Source of the DNA: Chaenocephalus aceratus
Taxonomy: Eukaryota > Chordata > Actinopteri > Perciformes > Channichthyidae
Assembly: GCA_023974075.1 (NCBI GenBank)
Contig: CM043796.1
Span: 20,294,927-20,358,926 of the forward strand
Reading direction: 5' to 3'
DNA: 64,000 bases
The notes under the pieces are model-generated. The model was not told the origin of the DNA, searched no databases, and saw only the letters and a list, made by a program, of their open reading frames with translations. This document shows positions 46,593-58,800 of this stretch, piece by piece; the first letter of the stretch is position 1, and every line of letters begins with the position of its first letter. The translations under genes were made by a program, and so were the position numbers.

Positions 46593-47090
46593 TGTTATGA
46601 ACTCAGACACTTAGGATGTAGGACCCAATTGCACGACCCGGGAGACAGAGGTAAAGTATTGGTAAGATACTTTATTTTTCCAAAATACAGCAAGATGAAC
46701 AAAAAATGGTCACTATCTAATCTCAAGTTGAGATGACAAATTGAGAACAAAATGAAAGCGCTCACGAAGTGAGGAAGAAAACATTTCAAGAGCATACAGT
46801 GTATACCTGACCATGGCAAGAGAGAAGACGAACTGACACTGAACACTGGGAGACAGGGGAATTTAAACACAGGATAACAAGACACAGTTGGAGACAATCA
46901 GAGGTGGGGCTGACGCTGATGAGCACAGGAGACACACAAGGGAAACAGGTGAACACAATCAGACACACCAGGGAAACTAACGACAGGGAGGAAAACACAG
47001 GGAGGAGGAAAACATGACAGGGAGAACAGAACAGCAAAACACCCATTACCAGACACACCAAACTAAAACCGTGACATAAGAATCGTGACA
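46593..47090 (-). mobile_element. Solo LTR, 498 bp, perfect 5-bp target duplication
   Basis: The block begins TGTTATGAACTCAG and ends GAATCGTGACA, giving TG...CA boundaries, and CATAC flanks it on both sides (46588-46592 and 47091-47095). Its right end, reversed, is TGTCACGATTCTTATGTCAC. This resembles the LTR start TGTCACAATTCACATGTTAT of the complete element at 55465-59972, so the two are related families. No internal region remains, as after LTR-LTR recombination. Confidence 0.8.
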
Positions 47091-47457
47091 CATACAATAT
47101 TTTGAATTCAACTGAATTCAAGTGTTTATACTTTATTTAGATTATTACAACTTTCTCATTTCATTGTTGTAATGGAAGATTAGTAGTATTTATTATGTCT
47201 TGCTTTTCCTCTTCTTTTCCGCTGTCTCTTTGCTGCTGTTACACTGCAACATTCCCTACTTCAAGACCAAAAAAAAGGTAATCTAAATTCCATGAATATA
47301 AATAAATGAGCATTCAACATTAGAAGTATGAGTAAGTACTTGCACAAACACTAGTGTTTTTCTCACAATATGTCAGCCTTTCCTTACTGACGTCTATATT
47401 TATTTTTACTCCCTTTTCCTCTTTCTTCACTGTATTTTTCCTAATAAATGCCTTTCA

Positions 47458-47520
47458 ATAATAATAATAAATTATATTTCTATAGCGCTTTTCTTGAACC
47501 CAAAGACACTTATTCAATGG
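47458..47520 (-). repeat. Short antisense L2 LINE tail
   Basis: (AAT)n at 47458-47470 and then TTATATTTCTATAGCGC is the reversed end of an L2-type LINE. Confidence 0.5.
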
Positions 47521-47713
47521 CAACTAAATGAACCAGAGACCTGAATACATCACACCCATGCAGTAAGTCAGTGAAGCATTGAGAAGAGGTCCATTCTGAC
47601 TATGGTCAAATGAGTCACCGGGGTATCAGACGACATCAATCCTGCTGTCAATACTGGACAGCTGAGCCATTCATCCTGCACACCCGCAAGGGGAGTGTGT
47701 CAGGACGCCTGCT

Positions 47714-47715
<2 letters not shown>

Positions 47716-47760
<45 letters not shown>
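47716..47760. repeat. (TG)n microsatellite
   Basis: Pure TG run. Confidence 0.97.
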
Positions 47761-47766
<6 letters not shown>

Positions 47767-48016
47767 TAGACGTTTGTGTTTCTGCCCTTGCCATTCCAGT
47801 GAAGGTTGCAACATTATTGATAAATTCAAGCACCGACACCTGTCTGCTCTCACATTCCCGCGTTATGTTTTGCGGGAACCAATCTTTATTTTGTTCACAT
47901 TCTATCCAAGCTGCAAATTTGGGGCACGTCACAATAAATAATGCTTCGTCAGTTTGGGTCTTTATCACAACTGATCAAGATGGCCAAAAGATTCTCTGCT
48001 CAGAGGGCCTTGCAAA

Positions 48017-49755
48017 CAGGGTTCGAGTTACGTGGGAGCCAATGGGAGCTGAGCTCCCATAAGGAGGGGCCTGAGCTCCCACGGACCCAGTGAAATGAAA
48101 CATCTGTGGGGGTCGCTAATATACATTACCAACAACCATTATTTTGATCACAAATAATGCATTTTTCAATGTAATGAGTATTATTTACATTAACGAGGTA
48201 AATAGGCAAACAAAACAATGTTTTCCAAAAGAACGACGCATCATATTCTCTCTTGAATGACAATATGCCTGCACTTCACCTCTAAGGTGCGCAATAAAAT
48301 ATTGCGCAATCTATGCCTGTGAGGCTGTGAACGTGCTGCGTGCGCCCGAAGAATGAACCGTTATATCAACAGACATTCAAATATATTGACAAGATACACA
48401 CATACATACTACGAGTACCGTAGGCTAGCAGACGATTACCATGCCGCCCAAAAAAAGGCCACTGCCGCCGACGGGGTTGACGGGGATGAATGGTGCGACA
48501 GTCGGCCCTGCTCACAGATCCGATCATTCATGTGCCCAGATTGTAGAGCACATTGCACAAGAGATGAAAAAGACATTTATTTCTAATATCAAATCACTTG
48601 ATTTCCGTATTAGTCTAACACTAGACGAAAGCACAATTCATGGACGTGCATACATGATTATTTATGTCAGGTGCGATGTCACTAGGAATGGCGATATGGA
48701 CAATGTCTATTTTGACATTGTTGAACTGGACCAGGGCACTGATGCAGAGTCGCTGTGTAGCGCACTGAAAAACAGCCTCCAGGTGGGGGGAATGGATGAA
48801 GAGTTTCTTCGTAAAAACCTAATTAGCATAGCCACAGACGGTGCTGCCGTGCTAACCGGGAGACTGGACTCATAGCCAGGCTGAAAAAGGATTTCCCTCG
48901 TCCTCAGGCAGTTCATTGTCTCGCTCATCGTTTGGAATTAGCGGTGAATGATTTATTGAAGGCTGTGGCAGGCTGTAATCATTTAGAGTTTTTCCTCGCT
49001 AAACTCTATTCTCTTTACCACGAAAAACGCCAGGGAGTTAGAGGATGCGGCTGTGGAACTGAACATGCAGATTCTGAAAATCGGACAAGTCCTTACAATT
49101 AGATGGGTTTCCAGCAGTTACAACACTGTCAAAGCTGTGCTGAAGGATTTCCCAGTGTTAGCACATCACTCTAAATCTGCTAGTGAAGATGGCTCACGTT
49201 CCGGTGCAGAGAAAGCCAAGTACACTGGTTTACTAAAGCATCTGACATCCACTGGATTCCTCACTGATTTAGCGACAATGAAAGACGTGTTACGTGAACT
49301 ACAAAGTCTCTCCCTGAAACTACAGAAACGCGACACGTCCCTGGTTGATGCAAGCCGCTACATACATCAGACGATCGAGGTGCTCTCTGCCACGAAGGAC
49401 AACGATGGGAAAACTGAACTAAAAGTCAAAGCGGGCATAACAAGCGGCCAGTTCAAAGGGGTTGATATTAGAGAAACTCAACCTAAAGTAAAGAAGACCC
49501 AATTTTACCAGTCAATCATTGATAATCTCACCAGGCGTCTCCCCGATAGTGAGCTGATAACTATGTTGAAGCCTATGGATCAGCACTTCTGGCCAAAAGA
49601 GAGGACAGAGCTTGTTCTGTTTGGAGAAAGGGAGGTGGGGAAGTTTGCTAAACTTCTCGGAGAGTCCGCAACTGAAGCTGAGTTCAGAGACTGGAAACTA
49701 CAACAACAAGGCAAGGAACATCAGGGTAAAACCTTGAGCTATAACTCGAACCCTG
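48017..49755 (+). mobile_element. hAT transposon, KIAA1586-like family, perfect 8-bp target duplication
   Basis: The left end is CAGGGTTCGAGTTACGTGG and the right end, reversed, is CAGGGTTCGAGTTATAGC. CTTGCAAA flanks both sides without mismatch (48009-48016 and 49756-49763). The 1,739-bp element retains large parts of a transposase gene. A palindromic GGGAGCTGAGCTCCC lies just inside the left end. Confidence 0.85.
48441..49755 (+). pseudogene. hAT-type transposase related to KIAA1586-like proteins, broken
   Basis: hAT transposases cut and paste DNA with an RNase-H-like core. The first frame (48441-48875) has FRISLTLDESTIHGRAYMII, the strand with the first acidic residue, then NLISIATDGAAVLTG. 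The homology then continues in another frame across 48870-49050 with FPRPQAVHCLAHRLELAVND, the conserved CxxH-type helix of hAT cores. A third frame (49053 on) gives GQVLTIRWVSSSYNTVKAVL and a long helical insertion domain (LQSLSLKLQKRDTSLVDASR). The C-terminal dimerisation region is missing: the frame runs into the terminus at FRDWKLQQQGKEHQG. Two frameshifts plus the terminal deletion make it inactive. The BED finger is also absent. Confidence 0.68.
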
Positions 49756-49763
49756 CTTGCAAA

Positions 49764-51207
49764 TGATTTTGGAAGAGAGTGAACCATTTGATGATGATGT
49801 AAAGGAAGAGGAAGAGGTTTCAGAATGTGAGGATCACATTTCTGAGACTTCTGAGTCTGACAGTGACTTTGAAGAAGAGAATGAGATTAAGCATCAGCTA
49901 GTTACAAAAAAAAGACGAGCCACAGGACCAGCCGGTCAGCGGTCAACTCACCATGTTCATCTACCATGCCCGAAGTGAAGCTTCATTCAGGTGATGCGCT
50001 CCAAAACAAGCAAGTACAAATTATAGAAAACGACACACAGAGAATGTCCTCAGAGTGGATTAGTCACACATGGTAAAGAAAGACAATGGTTATTGTAGAT
50101 GTTGAAGTAAAGAGCATGGGAAAGACATGAGGGGCATGCAATTGAGATAATGGTGGCAGAGAGAAAGACAATAGAGATTGAGGCACAGTGGGAGATTGGA
50201 CTGCTGGATGACCTGTCTTTGTTTGGGAAAAAAAGATAGTTAAACTTGACTAGGGGCTCTGCGATCTTGTCTCTGTGTCACTGAGACACAGTGTCAATGG
50301 GAAAAAGAAAGATCTATGGGCATTATCTATAAAGCCCCAGGTACCCCAAACAGACACATGGACAACCAAGGACGCAGAGCAGATCCATTATTCCTGTCGA
50401 CTTGGAGGAGTTGTTCCACAAATAATTTTTAAGTTGTCGGATAGCGTAGATCAATACAACAACTTTTCAAATTGCCGTTACTTAGACATCCGCAAAGATT
50501 TATTTGTGAACGACCCCTGATTTCAAAATTAACGTCAAATGGACGTTCACGTAATCGCAAATAAGGAAACGGAGCTTCAGTTTTATCTTTACCGGAGTGT
50601 GTGTTGAAAAGGTTAATAATAGGGTGATGTATTCTTGTCACAAAGCCTTTGTTAATGATGTCTTCAGGTAGTTTACAACAGATAAACAAACCCACACATA
50701 AAAATGCAAATGCGCTCTCCGTACAAACATACACCAAATCTGTACCTGGTTTTAACTCAAGGTCACACACATGCACAACAATCTCTGTATGCAGGAGCTT
50801 CATATTTGATTAAGATATACACCTACATGGATGTGTTTATTTCCGACATGCAGGATCCACAAATGTACTGTCTTCCATAAACTTAGTTTTATGGGCAAAG
50901 ATATTGCTATCATGTTGTCTGCAGACCTGGACAGTAAATCAATACGGTTTCATGCCCTGGGGCCATTAAAGGTCCTAATAAATAATGTACCAAATGTTTA
51001 ACATTATACATGGAAGGAATTCACTGAGGTGAGTAATACAAAAGCAGTTTTTTTTCATACATATAGATTTCAACTAATAATGTGAATTTTAAACCCAAAG
51101 AAGTGTATAAGCATTAGTCACTTGAGAGTCAATGCACATAAATGCTCTCAAAGAAAAAACACCTTCACATCTTCACCCATAAACAAGTAAATAAACTGTT
51201 CCGTTTT

Positions 51208-51209
<2 letters not shown>
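49764..51209. other. No recognised feature
   Basis: A short acidic frame at 49757-49978 (EESEPFDDDVKEEEEVSECE) overlaps the end of the hAT element. It resembles the acidic N-terminus often seen in piggyBac-type proteins, but it is too short to assign. Confidence 0.4.

Positions 51210-51291
<82 letters not shown>
51210..51291. repeat. (CA)n microsatellite
   Basis: Pure CA run of about 40 units. Confidence 0.97.
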
Positions 51292-51292
<1 letters not shown>

Positions 51293-52385
51293 GTATGTAA
51301 TGTAAATGTGTAGGGGGGGGGGTACAGTGGGTGGTCATTGAAATGTGTTCTGATAAATATGTTCTTCACAGAAAATGAGCCAAGGCCATGGAGTGTGGGT
51401 TTTAAAAAAAATGTGTCATATCATTTTTCTTTAGCTAATTAATGAAAACGGGTCCCACAGACCCGAATACCATACAAGGGTTAAATCAATCGTTCAAAAT
51501 GCTCGTATGCCCATTTCTCTGGTTTATGTCTAAATTTTCTCTGTCCTCACAAAATGATCAATACTGTAGTACAATTTCCAATAATGCATTTTTTTTTAAC
51601 AAAACTATCCACCCTCACATGATTTCATTTACATACTGTAGACAGGATAGTGATCTTAAACATTTAAACACACCATCATCATTTAAGGTAGGTGAGGACA
51701 GTACCACATTTAAAAATATGTTATATAAAGGACGTTCAAGAATGGAAAATACTGCATGAGATAATAAAACATATTATAAAGCAAACCACCATGCAATTAC
51801 AGATTAATTTGCACTCATTGGTGTGTGAACATTTGATTGCCATTTGTATAATGCTTTTAAATACGTTATATGTGACTCTATATCAACTGTTGTGTGCTTC
51901 TTCAGATAAATGGAAGAGGAGAAACAAAAGCAAACATTCAGATGATATGGTACATCAAAGTAAAAATGTAGGTGAAATGTCACAAGCCAAAATAGTTACA
52001 TTATTCTTCCCTCATCATTGTCCTTAACGCCCCTGTGACAATCTTCCTCTGCGCTGTGTATTCAGTGTGAGTAATGTGCTGCTTGACACAAGAATGGATA
52101 GCAAAGGAAGACGATGTAAATAGTTGGTGGCGAGAAGTGGTTTTTCATTGCTAGCTGTCATAACAGAAGTGTCTGGTCATGTATCTCTCTGACTTCATGC
52201 AGTGCATCACTCAAAGCACTGTAAACACACACTTGAGGAAACAGACACAAAACTACTCTACAAATACAAGTAAACACGCTTTGGTAAGTGAACGCATTAT
52301 ATTCAGCAACACTTGTCACTCGCAACCTAATATTTTGCGATGAATACAGAGCAACACAGAGAGCTTGTGAACAAACAATGCAATA
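51292..52385. other. No recognised feature
   Basis: AT-rich sequence with a short G run at 51312-51321. No domain-bearing frame. Confidence 0.5.
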
Positions 52386-53060
52386 CATCAATCAATCAAT
52401 GTGTATTTATATAGCCCAATATCACAAATGTTACATTTGTCTCAGTGGACTTCACAGTTTGTACAGAATATCAGTATGACAATACGACACCCTCTGTCCT
52501 TAGACCCTCACATCGTACAAGGAACAACTTCCAAAGAAAAACCCTACAGTTTAAAGGGAACATGGGAAAAACCTCAGGGAGAGCAACAGAGGAGGGATCC
52601 CTCTCCCAGGACGGACAGACGTGCAATAGATGCCGTGCGTAAATCGAAGAGATAATACATTTTACAGCATAGGTAGACCAAATGTTTGGAAATGCATGCG
52701 TCTATAATAAGAAGATGAATCCACCAGGATGTCAACAATCCTCTGGGAGCCATCAGGGAAGTAGTATGATGAGAGTCAGGCAGGACCACAGTGACAGGTT
52801 CAGCCACGACTCTAAGTCCAGGAGTCAAATCCAGAACTCAGGATAGAGGATCAAGGACTCAGGATAGAGGATCAAGGACACAGGATCCAGAACTCAGGAC
52901 TAAGGATCCAGGACTCAGGATCCAGGACTCCGGATCCAGGATGTAGGATGCAGGATCCAGGACACATGATTCAGGATCCAGGACACAGGACCGCAGCAAC
53001 AGGATCAGCCACGACTCAGGATCCCAGCGTAGATAGACACCAAAAAGAAATTTGGGGGAA
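52386..53060 (-). repeat. L2-like LINE 3' UTR fragment, ATTG-tail type, with minisatellite
   Basis: It starts with (ATCA)n and TATAGCCCAATATCAC and matches 8888-9345. At 52830-53000 the body is expanded into a degenerate array of AGGATCCAGGACTC-type 14-mers, about a dozen units. Confidence 0.68.
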
Positions 53061-53104
53061 GCTGGGTTATTCGGAACATGAGAGTCCACAGGTACAGACA
53101 GACA

Positions 53105-53310
53105 GAAGGAAGAAGTAAGGTGTCCCCCGACAGTCTAAGCCTATAGTAGCAAAACTAACGTATCTACGTACATGGACTCCCTTAGGATAGGTTGAGGGAA
53201 AAGGGTAGCAAGTAAGAAGTAAGGAACAGAGGTGGAGAGGCACAACGTGCCTACAACGTACATGCACTCCCTTAGGATAGGGTGAGGGAAAAGAGTAGGA
53301 ACTAAGATGT
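53105..53310. repeat. Two-copy tandem repeat with CTCCCTTAGGATAGG
   Basis: ACTCCCTTAGGATAGGTTGA (53168) and ACTCCCTTAGGATAGGGTGA (53267) head two units of about 100 bp, each followed by GGGAAAAG(G/A)GTAG. Confidence 0.65.
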
Positions 53311-53607
53311 ATGCGTCACATCTATACCATGAGCGCATTGCTCCTAAAAAGATTTGTTGTTACTGACACCAATCAACAGTTGAGCGTCGACTCGGCAGGG
53401 ATCAAGGCACGTATATGCCTCTCCCTGCTTCCACCGTCTAATACATGTAGAACAAAACAAGGCACACACAGATGGAAAGATGGGAACCAAAAATATTAAA
53501 ATGGAAAGACCTAGTGAGAGGTAACTGTTCCCAGAGTGGAAAACAAGTATTGTGGCGCTTTGAGAGGAAACCTCGATCAGGCTTTCTCCTTCAGTCTCTT
53601 CATATCC

Positions 53608-54287
53608 AACCCAGTCTCATAAAAAAACGTGTAATAACTACGTTGGTCCACAACGTAGGACGTAGTATTTCTACAAAAACGTCTATGAAAGTGTAAGATC
53701 CCTACGTTTTTTTTCACCATTCATTCCAATGGCTGGCGTCTATGTCACGTGATCTTCACATTTCTCACTGCAGAAAATAAAATCATGGCCGAACTTGGTT
53801 TTATTCTCGGTGTAAAATGCCTATTTTAAAGTTAGTTTGGCCATTAAAATGCCTTTTGATGTCATTTGATGCGAGAAATACAGTATGAGTTGTTATTTCA
53901 GATTATGTGTGCAGTGGATGTACATGATCTTTAGTTTGCTAGTTATTACGAAGATTACTTCAGGAAATTGTGTCGATACAACGTTTTCATTGTTACCAAG
54001 GTGGTTGCTAGGGACGCTGCTATCGATATTATTTCTGTTATGTTGTGTAACTGTTTAATGTTGTTATCTTTATTGCTACCCCCCTTCCCCGTCAATGTAT
54101 AGTGTTGGTCCACAGCGCAAACGTATTAGTCTAACAAAATCCGCATCTAAAATTGTGGCATAGATATGTTATTTTCAAATACCGGAAACAGACCGAAAAC
54201 ACTTTATTCCGAATGTGCTTGCTTTTCTCTTTGGAGGTCATCACATAACGGCATTGTAATACACGGTTCGGCTGCATTAAATATTAC
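53608..54287 (+). repeat. Left long inverted repeat
   Basis: It is the reverse complement of 60385-61053 with scattered differences and small indels. Shared landmarks are ACTACGTTGGTCCACAACGT, CATTCATTCCAATGGCTGGC and GGTTGCTAGGGACGCTGCTA-type (left, 54002). It ends near GGCTGCATTAAATA. Confidence 0.85.
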
Positions 54288-54311
54288 ATATCTGCCGTAG
54301 TTCTGTATTTA

Positions 54312-55464
54312 TAGAGCCCTAATGAGAAGACACACATGAGGAACTGCCGCCAACACTGAAAACGTGACATGGATCATAAATATATCAGCAATTAAACAAC
54401 ATCTTACATTTATTTTCACATAATACGTCTCCTTGCAGTATCAACACTAATTCGGCTGACTTTTATATTTGATCCAATTGGTGGATAGGCTGTATTTACA
54501 CCATAAAGGTGGACAGCTGATATAAAGGGACACCTAGTGGTTAAAGCATGTTATTGAATTTCATTATTTTTATTATTAGATATTAATAGGATCCCTATAA
54601 AGCATATTCATTACTCGTTATTCTCTACTAATAGTTCATTAAAGACTGTATATAATGATTATTTTGCACATCCCTTTCAAGATTTCAAGATTTTCTAAGG
54701 TTTATTGACATATGATATACACAAACGGTGTAGTTATGCAATGAATGAAAAACGTTGTGTATACCTCCAGCAATGTTAACTATGTTGAAGCACTTATTTT
54801 AACTGATAATATACATATGTATTATACTCTTATATAAGATGTATGTAGATAGTATAAGAGATGTGCAGAATAATAGTGGAGGTATACACACATATTGATA
54901 GATGTCTTGTAATGCACTGTTGAGGAACCTGCGACCAACGTTTTTCATCTCCGGCCTTGTCAGGTAGTGAACAATCAATAAATAAAGAACACAGAATTAT
55001 TAAATATAAAACACAGTATTTGTGTGATTATACTAAATGATTTACAAATAAACACCACTGCATATTTACAACTGTTACACATGCTGATGTAACGCAAATG
55101 TTTCCAACTTGAGATCAATAAAGTATATCTTATTTTAAGATGATCGATGGCTACTGCCATATTTGCAAAATGTTCCTCTGAACCTTGACAAGTGCATGTT
55201 TCAGGCTTATCAATTAACAACAGGGGTCACAGACATAAGACCAGCTGTTAAATAAAGCTCTTCTGACCTGAGCTGGCATGTGGGTATATTAATGCTGGGC
55301 ACAAGCAATTTTCACCCATTTATTAATTATATGTTTTAAATTTGAGTGTTTCCTATCCCCTAAACCTCCAGGGATGTACACAGTTTAATACTGGCCACTT
55401 CTTGTTATGGGAAATACGAAAACATCTTTTAAAACTACAACTCCCAGTAGAGACGTGCCATAGA
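54312..55464 (+). repeat. 1.2-kb dispersed repeat, copy B
   Basis: It matches 21262-22432 from AGAGCCCTAATGAGAAGAC onward and is interrupted at ATAGA (55460-55464) by the LTR element. The match resumes at 59978 for about 30 bp and then ends. A local inverted pair near 54740-54945 (CATCTATCAATATGTG-type, reversed) is unique to this copy. Confidence 0.75.
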
Positions 55465-55851
55465 TGTCACGGATGAGTGAAGGAAGCAGGACCCAAATGC
55501 AGATAACTCTTGAGAAACCCTTTATTTCAAGGATAAATGATAAATACCGAACAGAACACTCTCCGGTGAACTCCGTCACCAACAAACAATGACCCAACAC
55601 TGAACACGGACAGAGACAAGACTAAATACAAGAAGGGGTAATCATGACAACGAGAAACAGCCGGGCAGGGGAGGAGAAACACAAGGACAACAGGTGAACA
55701 CAATCGGGTAATCAGGGAGGGAAACAAACAGAAAGCAGACAGGCAGGAAACAGGGGTGAACACTTAACACAATAAGATAGGAAACCCAAAGACAAGAAAA
55801 ACACCAACACAGACAAAACTACAAACGTGACATAACATGTGAATTGTGAGA
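55465..55851 (-). repeat. 3' LTR
   Basis: 387 bp. It matches the 5' LTR except for about two substitutions seen by eye: A for G near 55751, and a change in the terminal dinucleotide region at 55850. Confidence 0.85.
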
Positions 55852-58800
55852 GAACCCCCCCCTCAAGGGACGGATTCCAGACGTCCCTAAAAAAAAAAAA
55901 AAAAAAAAAGTCCAAAATCCCAAGCAGGGTGGGCGGAGGGGGTCCGGAGGACGGGTCTTGGGCTGACAGCCCAGGAACACAGCGGAGGACCAGGAAGGGG
56001 TCTCGGGCGGACGGCCCGGGGGCAAGGTACAGTCCAAAAAGGGGGACTCGGGCGGACTGCCCGGGGACAAGGCAGAGAACCAGGAAGGGGTCTCGGGCGG
56101 ACGGCCCGGGGTCAAAACAGAGTCCAAGGTGGGGACCATGGAGGACCGAAGGCAGCGGCAGGAAGAGTCAGGGACCCGGGTCCGAGGGCGAAGGCAACGG
56201 CAGGAAGAGTCAGGGGGCCGGGCCCGAGGGCGAAGACCGCAGCTCTCAGGGGGCCGGACACGAGGGCGAAGACCGCGGCTCTCAGGGGGCCGGGCTCGAG
56301 GGCGAAGACCGCGGCTCTCCGGGGGCCGGGCTCGAGGGCGAAGACCGCGGCTCTCCGGGGGCCGGGCTCGAGGGCGAAGACCGCGGCTCTCAGGGGGCCG
56401 GGCTCGAGCCGGTGTCGACCGGACAGGATCAGGAGGCCGGGCAGGAAAGCGCTGATGGGCCAGTTCCGGAGATCGGGCAGGACCCGGTGTCGGCCGGACA
56501 GAAACCGGAGCCGGTCGGACAGGCTTCGGCAGGATCCCCCACGGAAAAGGACCAGGAGTTGGCAGGAACCCCGGCGAGACCGGTGATGGACATGGGGCTG
56601 GCAGGGCCGACGGTAGCACCTCCAACGGCACGGGATATAGGGTTGGCAGGACCCCCGGCAGAAGAGTCTTCTGCGGGACCTCCAACGGGACAGGAGAAAA
56701 GGTTGGCAGGACCCCCGGCAGGGGAGTAGACGGCGGGACCTCCAACGGCACAGGACACAGGGTTGGCAGGACCCCCGGCAGGGGAGTAGACGGCGGGACC
56801 TCCAACGACACAGGACACAGGGTTGGCAGGACCCCCGGCAGGGGAGTAGACAGCGGGACCTCCAACGGCACAGGACACAGAGCTGGCAGGACCCCCGGCA
56901 GGGGAGTAGACGGTGGGACCTCCAACGGGACAGGAGAAAGGGTTAGCAGGACCCCCGGCAGAAGAGTATTCTGCGGGACCTCCAACGGGACAGGAGAAAG
57001 GGTTGGCAGGACCCCCGGCAGGGGAGTAGACGGCGGGACCTCCAACGACACAGGACACCGGATTGGCAGGACCCCCGGCAGGAGAGTAGACGGCGAGACC
57101 TCCAACGGCACAGGACACAGGGTTGGCAGGACCCCCGGCAGGGGAGTAGACGGCGGGACCTCCAACGGCACAGGACACAGAGCTGGCAGGACCCCCGGCA
57201 GGGGAGCAGACGGCGGGACCTCCAACGACACAGGACACAGGGTTGGCAGGACCCCCGGCAGGAGAGTATTCTGCGGGACCTCCAACGGCACAGGACACAG
57301 GGTTGGCAGGACCCCCGGCAGGGGAGTAGACGGCGGGACCTCCAACGGCACAGGACACAGGGTTGGCAGGACCCCCGGCAGGGGAGCAGACGGCGGGACC
57401 TCCAACGACACAGGACACAGGGTTGGCAGGACCCCCGGCAGGAGAGCAGACGGCGGGACCTCCAACGACACAGGACACAGGGTTGGCAGGACCCCCGGCA
57501 GGGGAGCAGACGGCGGGACCTCCAACGACACAGGACACAGGGTTGGCAGGACCCCCGGCAGGAGAGTATTCTGCGGGACCTCCAACGGCACAGGACACAG
57601 GGTTGGCAGGACCCCCGGCAGGGGAGTAGACGGCGGGACCTCCAACGGCACAGGACACAGAGCTGGCAGGACCCCCGGCAGGGGAATAGACGGCGGGACC
57701 TCCAACGACACTTGCGTAGGGCCTTGAATAGGGAATGGAGAGGGAACTCGAGCGGAGACTTGAGAGGGGACTCGAGAGGAGACTGGAGAGGGGACTCCAG
57801 AGGGGACTAGAGAGGGGACTCCAGAGGGGACTAGAGAAGGGAACACGAGAGGGGATTTGAGAGGGGAACTAGAGAGGGGACTCGAGGAGGGACCAGAGGA
57901 GGGACCAGAGGAGGGAACTCGAGAGGGGACTCGAGGGGGAACTGGAGAGGGGACTCGAGATGGAAACAGAGAGGGAACTCGAGAAGGGACTACAGAGGGG
58001 ACTAGAGGAGTAACTAGGGAAGGGAACTCGAGAGGGGAACTAGAGAGGGGACTCGAGGAGGGACTAGAGGGCCTAAAGGAGGGACTAAAGGAGGGAACTC
58101 GAGAGGGGACTCGAGGGGGAACTGGAGAGGGAACTTGAGATGGAAACAGAGAGGGGACTCGAACAGAGACTAAAGAGGGGACTAGAGGAGAGACTAGAGG
58201 AGGGACTAGATGAGTAACTAGAGAAGGGAACTCGAGAGGGAAACTAGAGAGGGGACTCGAGGAGGGACTAGAGGAGGGACTAAAGGAGGGAACTCGAGAG
58301 GGAACTGGAGATGGAAACAGAGAGGGGACTCGAGAAGGGACTACAGAGGGGACTAGAGGAGAAACTAGAGGAGGGACTAGAGGAGTAACTAGAGAAGGGA
58401 ACTCGAGAGGGGAACTAGAGAGGGGACTCGAGGAGGGACTAGAGGAGGGCCTAAAGGAGGGACTAAAGGAGGGAACTCGAGAGGGGACTCGAGGGGGAAC
58501 TGGAGAGGGAACTTGAGATGGAAACAGAGAGGGGACTCGAACAGAGACTAAAGAGGGGACTAGAGGAGAGACTAGAGGAGGGACTAGAAGAGTAACTAGA
58601 GAAGGGAACTCGAGAGGGGAACTAGAGAGGGGACTCGAGGAGGAACCAGAGGAGGGAACCCGAGATGGGACCGTGGCAGCCGGGACCAGATCCGGGTCTG
58701 GAACCAAGGCAGCTGGGGTCGGGACCATGGCTGCTGGGACCAGAACCGGGACTGAAACCCTGGCTGCAGGGACCGGAATAGAAGCCAGAAACATGGCTGC

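Noticed and set aside
55839..56729. 296-codon plus-strand frame
   Set aside because: It is antisense to the LTR element and made of the same arrays. It has no sign of an independent gene.
56429..57658. 409-codon minus-strand frame of GGPA-type repeats overlapping the giant frame
   Set aside because: It is open only because the 60-bp unit contains no stop in that frame. It covers the array and little else. The longer frame with a non-repetitive N-terminus is preferred.
56641..57720. CRISPR array
   Set aside because: The units are contiguous 60-bp repeats without unique spacers, inside an LTR retrotransposon of a vertebrate.
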